From: Burkholderiaceae bacterium
GTDB taxonomy: Bacteria > Pseudomonadota > Gammaproteobacteria > Burkholderiales > Burkholderiaceae_C
Length of the DNA: 6,524 nt
Assembly (NCBI GenBank): GCA_030726195.1
Contig: JANREF010000115.1
Location: 813 to 7,336, forward strand
Direction of reading: 5' to 3'
Part shown: positions 1-5,456 of the stretch, in pieces
Position numbering within the stretch: the stretch's first letter is position 1
Layout: each line of letters begins with the position of its first letter
Position numbers and translations under genes: made by a program
The notes under the pieces: model-generated
Databases searched by the model: none
Told to the model about the DNA's origin: nothing
What the model saw: only the letters and a program-made list of their open reading frames with translations

Positions 1-679
1 TCCCGCCATGCGGGACCGCTACCCGCACGAATTCTCCGGTGGACAGCGTCAGCGTGTGGCTTTGGCTAGGGCGCTTGCGGTTGAGCCTCGGGTGATGTTG
101 ATGGATGAGCCGTTGTCCAACTTAGACGCTTTGCTTCGCCTTGAGATGCGTGCCGAGTTGAAATCAATTTTGGCGGCTAGTAAAACGACCACGATTTATG
201 TGACCCATGACCAAGTTGAAGCAATGAGTTTGGCAGACCGAATTGCTGTGATGCACCACGGGGTGATCGTGCAGTGCGATACACCGTTGGAAATTTACCG
301 AAATCCTGTCAATACCTTTGTTGCAGGATTTATTGGTAACCCACCCATGAACTTTATCGCAGCGCAGGCCGTCCAAGACGGCGTTTTTGAAGCGCGTGGC
401 TTGCGATTGCAAGGGCCTAAGGGGTGCCGTGAGCTGCTGTTGGGTATTCGACCAGAGGACATGCAACTCAGCAACGCAGGCTTTGCATGCCAAGCTGGTT
501 TGATCGAGCCGTTGGGGCCCAATGTATTGGTGACCGACGTGCAGGGTGGGGAAGTTTTTCGGGCTGCGTTGCCCAGCACAGCAACGGTATCAAAAGGACA
601 TTCACTTTTTCTACAACCTGACCTTGAACGCGTGCGATGGTTTACGCGCGATGGACAATCTGTGAAGTCAACATCATGA
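1..679 (+). CDS. Carbohydrate ABC transporter ATP-binding protein, MalK/UgpC type (5' truncated by window edge)
   Basis: This is the C-terminal two-thirds of a sugar-importer ATPase that would power a membrane permease pair in the cytoplasmic membrane. The frame is open back to the window edge, so the N-terminus with Walker A and Q-loop lies outside. Counting from the Met at base 8, the ABC signature FSGGQRQR is at residues 9-16, Walker [13 protein letters not shown] at 29-40 and the switch histidine in VTHDQ at 67. The FIGNPPMNF linker then leads into a TOBE-type regulatory domain (GIRPEDMQL and onward). The missing part in this family is about 125 residues, giving about 350 in total, so the 3' end looks complete. 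Its stop overlaps the start of the next gene (ATGA), which ties it to the hydrolase. The substrate cannot be read from this subunit, because these ATPases are often shared and UgpC, MalK and MsmK look alike. The family call is very secure; the substrate is open. Confidence 0.95.
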   Translation, partial: PAMRDRYPHEFSGGQRQRVALARALAVEPRVMLMDEPLSNLDALLRLEMRAELKSILAASKTTTIYVTHDQVEAMSLADRIAVMHHGVIVQCDTPLEIYRNPVNTFVAGFIGNPPMNFIAAQAVQDGVFEARGLRLQGPKGCRELLLGIRPEDMQLSNAGFACQAGLIEPLGPNVLVTDVQGGEVFRAALPSTATVSKGHSLFLQPDLERVRWFTRDGQSVKSTS

Positions 680-1968
680 GTACAAACACACTATCCAGCA
701 CCGCAGATATGTTGAGCGAGGCTGAACGCATTTTGCGCCTCAATGACAAGGGCGGGTATACGGTACCAACACACGGTTTGTATCCGTTTCAATGGAACTG
801 GGACTCATGCCTCACCGCTTTGGGGCAGGCGTCTTTCGACGAGTCGCGCGCGTGGTTAGAAATAGAGACTTTGGTCGCTCACCAATGGGAAGATGGCATG
901 GTGCCGCACATCGTTTTTCATGTCGAAAACGATGGCTATTTCCCTGGCCCAGCGGTATGGGGAACTGGGCGACATACGCCCACCTCCGGTATCACGCAGC
1001 CTTCTGTCATGGGCTTGGTAATAGAACAGCTATGGCGTCGCGGGTCAAAAACGGAAGCCCTGAAGTTACGTTGCCGCGAGTTGGTGTTCGCTGCTAACCG
1101 TTGGCATGCTTGGTTTTACACCTGTCGTGATCCCCGCGACACGGGGTTAGTCGCGCTGTTACACCCCTGGGAATCTGGCCGCGATAACTCATGTGATTGG
1201 GATGTTGCGCTAGCAGCGGTGCAGGCGGAGAACGTGACCCCGTATACCCGCCGCGACACGCAGCACGTCGACGCCAGCCAACGCCCCACCAAGTTTGAAT
1301 ACGATCGTTACATTGCGTTGGTTGAGTTGTTCAGAGCGTGTAACTGGGACAACACCAAGCTGCACGATGCATCGCCATTCCAAGTGGTGGATCCGGGCTT
1401 TAACGCCATTTTGATCCATTCGGACCAAGCCCTTGCTCGGCTCGCAGCAGACATCGGTGAGACCGCTATCAGTGAGATGGCAGAGGCACGCGCTAGCCGC
1501 GCTTTACAGGCCCTGGACACCTTGTGGAGTGCCGATAAGGGGCAGTACATAGCCTACGACCGCATTAAGCAAAAACCGGTCGACAGCGCAAGTATTGGTG
1601 GTTTGTTGCCGGTATTGGTGTTGCCTGCAGGACACCCGAACCAAGCGCACATTTGCAAGAGTATTGGACGAATTTTGGATCTTGCGCCCTATGGCGTCGC
1701 CAGTCATGACCCCGAAGATGCGCGCTTTGACAGCAAGCGATACTGGCGCGGCCCATCGTGGCTTGTTGTGAACTACCTGCTAATTAAAGGGTTGCTACAG
1801 AATGAACAACCCGCGCTCGCGGAGCGTATTCGTCAGGCTAGCTTGCGCTCGATAGCCAAAAGCGGCTGTGCTGAATACTACGACCCCCACACCGCTGAAC
1901 CCTTGGGCGGCAAAACCTTTACTTGGACCGCCGCGATGGTCATTGAATTTTTGCGTGACGCCCGCTGA
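676..1968 (+). CDS. GH63-like glycoside hydrolase, MGH1 (mannosylglycerate/glucosylglycerate hydrolase-like) group
   Basis: A 430-residue (alpha/alpha)6-barrel type enzyme predicted to hydrolyse an alpha-glycoside in the cytoplasm; no signal peptide is seen. Family-typical blocks in order are YPFQWNWDS (36-44), WEDGMVPHI (71-79), SGITQPS (104-110), [10 protein letters not shown] (163-172), [10 protein letters not shown] (203-212), YWRGPSW (356-362) and AEYYDP (399-404). By position, D170 would be the general acid and E400 the base of clan GH-G enzymes. The ATG at 676 is preferred: it overlaps the transporter stop as ATGA, and the first conserved block falls about 36 residues in. An in-frame ATG at 637 would add 13 residues inside the upstream gene. 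No strong Shine-Dalgarno is visible, so translational coupling is likely. Operon context with a sugar ATPase and a LacI regulator suggests it acts on the imported compound. Related enzymes act on glucosylglycerate, mannosylglycerate or oligosaccharides, so the substrate is an inference. It may also be annotated as amylo-alpha-1,6-glucosidase or trehalase-like. Confidence 0.88.
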   Translation: MSTNTLSSTADMLSEAERILRLNDKGGYTVPTHGLYPFQWNWDSCLTALGQASFDESRAWLEIETLVAHQWEDGMVPHIVFHVENDGYFPGPAVWGTGRHTPTSGITQPSVMGLVIEQLWRRGSKTEALKLRCRELVFAANRWHAWFYTCRDPRDTGLVALLHPWESGRDNSCDWDVALAAVQAENVTPYTRRDTQHVDASQRPTKFEYDRYIALVELFRACNWDNTKLHDASPFQVVDPGFNAILIHSDQALARLAADIGETAISEMAEARASRALQALDTLWSADKGQYIAYDRIKQKPVDSASIGGLLPVLVLPAGHPNQAHICKSIGRILDLAPYGVASHDPEDARFDSKRYWRGPSWLVVNYLLIKGLLQNEQPALAERIRQASLRSIAKSGCAEYYDPHTAEPLGGKTFTWTAAMVIEFLRDAR

Positions 1969-1977
1969 TAATGTCGC

Positions 1978-3000
1978 ATGTCTATTCAACAGCTCGCAAA
2001 AGACTTGGGTCTCTCAATATCGACAGTTTCGCGGGCCCTAAACGGTTACTCAGACGTTTCTGAAGCGACACGCGAGCGTGTCGCTGCCCGCGCTGCGGCT
2101 CTGAACTACACGCCGCACCCAGGGGCTCGCAGTCTAAAGTCTGGTAAGTCCTATGCCGTTGGCGTGATTCTTCCGGCCAACGAAGTAACAGGGGGCTTCA
2201 TGGACCCCATGTACTCTAGCCTTTTGGGTGGTGTGAGTCGTGGGCTTAAAGCTGGAGGCTACAACCTGGTTGTGAGTACCAATGGCGGGGTCTCGGTGCC
2301 AGCAGAGCTGGAACTGTACGATCAGTTTTTGCGCGCCAAGTGGTTTGATGGTTACATCGTTGTGCGAACACGTATTCAAGACCCGCGGATCACGACATTG
2401 ATGAAGCACCAGGTACCTTTCGTGACCTACGGTCGTACCGAAACTGAAGGGAACGGGTATTGGGTGGATACCGACAACGAGCAGGCGTTTTTTTTAGCGA
2501 CACAACGCCAAATTGCGTTTGGTCACCGTAACATTGCGCTGCTCAATGGCCCAGAAGAGTTCATGTTCGCTGCCCTACGCGAGAAGGGCTATACGCGCGC
2601 CATGAACAGCGCCGGCTTAAGGCCAGCGCCCCATCAAGTGCTGCACGGTAGCTTGACAGAAAAAGCCGGTTACGACCTGACGGAAAAACTGATCGCTTCA
2701 GACAAACCACCGACAGCCTTGTTGTGTGCTACGGATGCAATGGCAATCGGCGCAATTGCCGCTTGTCGCAACCACGGCTTGTTGGTTGGGCAGCAGATAT
2801 CAGTGGTGGGCTACGGCAACAGCGACGCAGGCCAATTTTGCGTGCCTCAACTCACCACCATCGCGCATGACTTACAAAACAACGGTCTGCACTTGGCTGA
2901 GTTATTACTCACGAGGTTGCGGGGCGAAACACCAGCACGGTCGCACTTTTTAGAGACAGTACAAGTAATCGATCGGTCCTCGGATGGGCCTCGAACCTGA
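1978..3000 (+). CDS. LacI-family transcriptional regulator
   Basis: A 340-residue regulator of standard length for the family. The N-terminal helix-turn-helix spans about residues 2-46, with the recognition-helix block STVSRALNG at 15-23. The hinge is HPGARSLKSGKS (47-58), with L53 as the expected minor-groove intercalating leucine. A periplasmic-binding-protein-like effector domain follows from VGVILP (61-66) through PPTALLCATDAMAIG (244-258), ISVVGYGNSD (274-283) and PQLTTI (290-295). The ATG at 1978 is the only sensible start because an in-frame TAA lies at 1969. It follows the hydrolase stop by 9 bases and has no clear Shine-Dalgarno, so it is probably co-transcribed and autoregulated. 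In alignment with E. coli LacI (VVGYDDTED), the sugar-contacting Asp274 position is Gly here and the next Asp is Asn. This occurs in other LacI subgroups and suggests a non-standard ligand contact. Its operator is expected upstream of the operon, outside this window. An 8-T run at 2488-2495 is in frame. Confidence 0.95.
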   Translation: MSIQQLAKDLGLSISTVSRALNGYSDVSEATRERVAARAAALNYTPHPGARSLKSGKSYAVGVILPANEVTGGFMDPMYSSLLGGVSRGLKAGGYNLVVSTNGGVSVPAELELYDQFLRAKWFDGYIVVRTRIQDPRITTLMKHQVPFVTYGRTETEGNGYWVDTDNEQAFFLATQRQIAFGHRNIALLNGPEEFMFAALREKGYTRAMNSAGLRPAPHQVLHGSLTEKAGYDLTEKLIASDKPPTALLCATDAMAIGAIAACRNHGLLVGQQISVVGYGNSDAGQFCVPQLTTIAHDLQNNGLHLAELLLTRLRGETPARSHFLETVQVIDRSSDGPRT

Positions 3001-3074
3001 GGTAATCGCCAAATACACCAACCGTGCGTGGTGGTTGAAACGCTGTGCAACCAATCAAGGACACAACCGTTTGC
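3001..3074. other. Convergent intergenic region with weak competing hairpins
   Basis: This 74-base gap separates the 3' ends of the lacI-type gene (plus) and tupA (minus). It contains short mutually exclusive stems: CACCA (3016-3020) with TGGTG (3029-3033), CAACC (3019-3023) with GGTTG (3033-3037), and TGGTTG (3032-3037) with CAACCA (3048-3053, 10-base loop). A third CAACC lies at 3064-3068. No stem is longer than 6 bp and no T-tract follows on either strand, so a bidirectional intrinsic terminator cannot be claimed. Transcription may end by Rho, or the hairpins may only stabilise 3' ends. Confidence 0.3.
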
Positions 3075-3890
3075 TTACTGCGCGTTCGGGAAGAAAAGTT
3101 GTTCGCCACCAATAGCGTAGCTCGCAATGGCCGATTGGCCGGCTGGGCTTAACACCCAATTCACAAACTGCTGGCCTAGCGCGGTTTTAACGTGTGGGTG
3201 TTTGGCCGCGCTGACCAACATGATGCCGTATTGGTTAAACAAGCGCTTGTCACCCTCCAGCAGCACGCTTAAGTCACCACGGTTTTTAAAGTTGAGCCAA
3301 GTTGCGCGGTCAGTCAGTGCGTAGGCATTGCTGGCAGAGGCCATGTTCAAAGCAGGGCCCATGCCGCAGCCGCATTCTTTGTAGCCAGCGCCTTTGCTGG
3401 CAGTGTCGCCCAGCAGTTTCCAGTAGCGCAGCTCGGCAGCGTGTGTGCCGCTTTTATCACCACGGGAAATGAATGGGGCACCTTCAGCGGCAATGCGCTG
3501 CAAGCCGTTGCCAATGTCATTGCCGCGCGCGCCGGCAGGGTCTGACTTGGGGCCAACGACTACGAAGTCGTTGTACATCACGTTGTAGCGCTTATCCGCA
3601 AAACCATCGGCCACAAACACGTTTTCTTTCGCGGTGTCGTGCACAAACAGCACGTCTGCGTCACCACGCCGTGCCATGTCAATGGCTTGGCCTGTGCCCA
3701 GTGCCACAACCTTGACGTCTATGCCTGAGGCTTGTTTGAACATAGGCAATATATGTGCAAACAGGCCCGACTGTTCGGTGGATGTGGTGGACGCCACCAC
3801 GATGGACGACGTTTGGGCCTGCGCATGCAGCCCCAAGCTAAGCAACAGGGCGGTTGCAGCCAACTTCAGGGAAGTGGTAATCGGGTTCAT
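3075..3890 (-). CDS. tupA: Periplasmic tungstate-binding protein TupA
   Basis: A 271-residue substrate-binding protein that captures tungstate in the periplasm and delivers it to TupB. A classic Sec signal peptide (K9, hydrophobic 11-22) ends in AQA|Q, with predicted cleavage after A25; there is no lipobox cysteine, so it is a soluble Gram-negative periplasmic protein. TupA-family blocks are ASTTSTEQSGLF (33-44), VALGTGQAIDMARRGDADV (62-80), VHDTAKE (83-89), the oxyanion-site segment SRGDKSGTH (142-150), GMGPALNMAS (176-185) and AYALTDRATW (189-198). Start choice: the ATG at 3890 has AAGGAG 7 bases upstream and overlaps the tupC stop as TGATG. An ORF extension of 13 residues upstream would be read inside tupC and lacks support. 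It is last in the operon, with the best ribosome site, which fits the need for more binding protein than membrane parts. A CGC motif (173-175) beside the glycine-rich ligand segment is noteworthy. Molybdate cannot be excluded as a ligand, but the TupA motifs are specific. Confidence 0.95.
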   Translation of the reverse strand: MNPITTSLKLAATALLLSLGLHAQAQTSSIVVASTTSTEQSGLFAHILPMFKQASGIDVKVVALGTGQAIDMARRGDADVLFVHDTAKENVFVADGFADKRYNVMYNDFVVVGPKSDPAGARGNDIGNGLQRIAAEGAPFISRGDKSGTHAAELRYWKLLGDTASKGAGYKECGCGMGPALNMASASNAYALTDRATWLNFKNRGDLSVLLEGDKRLFNQYGIMLVSAAKHPHVKTALGQQFVNWVLSPAGQSAIASYAIGGEQLFFPNAQ

Positions 3891-4603
3891 CAGATTTCTC
3901 CTTTTATAAAAGCCAACGCTTCTGGACACTGCGCCGCGAGATGCGACTCGTTAAAAAATTGCTCAACTGGCATATCAGCCAGCAGCCTGCCTTGCTGCAA
4001 ATACCACACGCGCTGGGCCAAGCGCTTCACTTGACCCAGGTTGTGGCTACTAAAAATCAGTGTGCTGTCGTCTCTTTGTGCAAACGTGGCAATCAGGGTT
4101 TCCACGTCCCGTTTGGCATGGGGATCCAGGCTGGCTGTGGGCTCGTCTAGCAGCCACAAGCGTGGGCGCAGCACCCAAGCTCTTGCCAATGCCATGCGCT
4201 GAAGTTGGCCCCCAGACAAGGTCCGGCCGTTTTGCTCCGCCACCGCTTGCAGCCCCATTTTGTGAAGGGCTTGTAGGGCCAAAGACTTGGTGTGCGCCCA
4301 CGGTACAGACTGCAGCCACAGCGCCACGCGTATGTTGTTGAGCGCGCTCATGCGCATGGCGTAGGGCCGCTGAAACAGCATGGCCATTGCGCCTTTTTCT
4401 GATAGCGATGGTGCGCGCCACGCGTCACCTTGTGTGGCTTGCAAACCGTGTAAGGCACGCAGCAAGGTACTTTTGCCGCTGCCGTTGGGCCCGATGATGG
4501 CAATGCGTTCACCAGCGTGCACCTGTACGGTGATGTGTTGCAGCGCCTTGACTTGACGCAGACCACCCATTGAGGCGCTGACTTGTTGCCAGTTGAACAG
4601 CAT
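3890..4603 (-). CDS. tupC: Tungstate ABC transporter ATP-binding protein TupC
   Basis: A 237-residue single-domain ATPase that energises tungstate import through TupB. The motifs are all intact: Walker A GPNGSGKST (38-46), Q-loop LFQRP (Q78), signature LSGGQLQR (129-136), Walker B LWLLDEP (149-155), D-loop SLD (158-160) and the switch His in SSHN (H187). No TOBE domain follows, unlike ModC or MalK, which fits the compact TupC family. The start could be GTG at 4606 or ATG at 4603. The ATG is preferred because AGGGGG lies exactly 7 bases upstream of it, and it forms a TGATG overlap with the tupB stop, repeated at the tupC-tupA junction. The assignment to tungstate comes from the flanking TupA and TupB, since the ATPase alone would only be called an oxyanion-type importer subunit. 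Confidence 0.93.
   Translation of the reverse strand: MLFNWQQVSASMGGLRQVKALQHITVQVHAGERIAIIGPNGSGKSTLLRALHGLQATQGDAWRAPSLSEKGAMAMLFQRPYAMRMSALNNIRVALWLQSVPWAHTKSLALQALHKMGLQAVAEQNGRTLSGGQLQRMALARAWVLRPRLWLLDEPTASLDPHAKRDVETLIATFAQRDDSTLIFSSHNLGQVKRLAQRVWYLQQGRLLADMPVEQFFNESHLAAQCPEALAFIKGEI
3898..3903 (-). promoter_or_regulatory. Strong Shine-Dalgarno of tupA
   Basis: On the minus strand this reads AAGGAG, 7 bases before the tupA ATG, and lies inside the last codons of tupC. It is the strongest ribosome-binding site in the window and fixes the tupA start at 3890. Confidence 0.85.
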
Positions 4604-5328
4604 CACACAGCCCCCTGTGCTGGTGCGATGTCCACGCGTTCACGCCATAGGCGAACCCACGACACGGCGGCGTTGAGTAGCAGTACCAACAGCAACAGCA
4701 CCACCCCCAGGCCCAGCGCCATGGGCAAATCACCCTTGCTGGTCTCTAGCGCAATGGCTGTGGTCATCACCCGCGTAAACCCCTCAATGTTGCCACCCAC
4801 AATCATCACGGTGCCCACCTCGGCAATGGCACGGCCAAATACCGCCAACAAAACCGTCAGCAAGGCGTAGCGCTCATCCCAACCCAGTAACAAACCCCGG
4901 CTCAGTGTGGTGGCACCCACCGATAGCAACTGCTCGCCGTAACGCTGGTCTGCGTCTTCAATGGCCTGGCGGGTGAGGGCTGTTGCGATGGGTAGCACCA
5001 GTAGGGTTTGGGCTATCACCATGGCTTGAAAAGTAAACAACCAGCCCAAAAAGCCCAGAGGCCCGGAGCGTGACAACAGCAGATACACCACCAAGCCCAC
5101 CACTACCGCCGGAACACCCAGTGATGTGTTGAGCAGCGTGAGCACCAGGTTGCGACCTTTAAAACGTGCCACTGCAAGCCAAGCGCCCAAAGCCATGCCC
5201 ATGCCGCAGGCCAGCAGTGTGGCTGTGGCGCTCACGCCCACCGAGCGCGTGACCACGCCCCACAGCACGGGATCGGCTGCGGTGATGAGCGCTAGTGCTT
5301 GTAACAAGCTGTCAGAGAAGGTCGTCAT
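4603..5328 (-). CDS. tupB: Tungstate ABC transporter permease TupB
   Basis: A 241-residue inner-membrane permease forming the tungstate channel as a homodimer. Hydrophobic segments, estimated by eye, are at about 22-53, 62-85, 94-117, 150-178 and 202-223, typical of the CysW/ModB-like BPD-transport fold. The conserved cytoplasmic coupling region is visible as the EAA-like stretch around 131-148 (LLSVGATTLSRG), followed by the TupB-typical FGRAIAEVGTVMIVGGNI (164-181). The N-terminal SDSLLQALALI...DPVLWGVV pattern matches full-length family members, which supports the ATG at 5328, although no clear Shine-Dalgarno precedes it. It is the first gene of the tupBCA operon; its stop overlaps the tupC start. 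The divergent intergenic region upstream must hold its promoter. Confidence 0.93.
   Translation of the reverse strand: MTTFSDSLLQALALITAADPVLWGVVTRSVGVSATATLLACGMGMALGAWLAVARFKGRNLVLTLLNTSLGVPAVVVGLVVYLLLSRSGPLGFLGWLFTFQAMVIAQTLLVLPIATALTRQAIEDADQRYGEQLLSVGATTLSRGLLLGWDERYALLTVLLAVFGRAIAEVGTVMIVGGNIEGFTRVMTTAIALETSKGDLPMALGLGVVLLLLVLLLNAAVSWVRLWRERVDIAPAQGAV
4611..4616 (-). promoter_or_regulatory. Shine-Dalgarno deciding the tupC start
   Basis: Minus-strand AGGGGG lies 7 bases before the ATG at 4603 but only 4 bases before the in-frame GTG at 4606, which favours the ATG. It sits inside the 3' end of tupB. Confidence 0.6.
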
Positions 5329-5338
5329 ATGGATTGCA

Positions 5339-5353
5339 AATACTAGATGTATT
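5339..5353. promoter_or_regulatory. Short inverted repeat near the tupB start (possible second operator)
   Basis: AATAC, 5 bases, GTATT: perfect 5-bp arms lying 11-25 bases upstream of the tupB ATG. The sequence ATGTATT here (5347-5353) recurs at 5385-5391 within the larger palindrome. The position would suit repression of tupB, but short AT-rich arms can occur by chance. A TTGACG at 5352-5357 overlaps its right end and resembles a plus-strand -35 box, but no good -10 lies 16-18 bases downstream. Confidence 0.25.
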
Positions 5354-5382
5354 GACGAGGCAGCGCAGGGCAGGGGTGCAAG

Positions 5383-5402
5383 TTATGTATTTGTTTGCAT
5401 AA
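5383..5402. promoter_or_regulatory. ModE-like palindromic operator candidate between tupB and the divergent regulator
   Basis: TTATGTA, 6 bases, TGCATAA: the 7-bp arms match in 6 of 7 positions. The layout resembles the E. coli ModE operator, which has TTATATA-type half-sites around a short spacer. It lies 55-74 bases upstream of the tupB start and 55-74 bases upstream of the regulator start, so it is centred exactly between the two divergent genes and could control both. The adjacent regulator has a ModE-like helix-turn-helix, which makes the pairing plausible. Promoter boxes could not be assigned with confidence on either strand. Confidence 0.45.
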
Positions 5403-5456
5403 GCACGGCTTGTGTGGCGGACTCGATATGCCTTCGAATTCAGGCACACTTCGCGT

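Noticed and set aside
164..493. Minus-strand open frame antisense to the MalK/UgpC-type ATPase gene
   Set aside because: It is a shadow of a well-conserved coding region; no start signal or domain is visible.
3016..3053. Bidirectional rho-independent terminator between the convergent genes
   Set aside because: Stems are only 5-6 bp, compete with each other, and no T-tract follows on either strand.
4050..4421. Minus-strand open frame of 123 codons inside tupC
   Set aside because: It lies wholly within tupC in another frame and has a low-complexity Arg/Ala/Gly-rich translation with no recognisable domain. tupC has all ABC motifs and is the real gene.
5352..5380. Sigma-70 promoter for the regulator using TTGACG at 5352-5357
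   Set aside because: The -35-like match is good, but a 17-base spacer puts GGTGCA at the -10 position, which is not acceptable.
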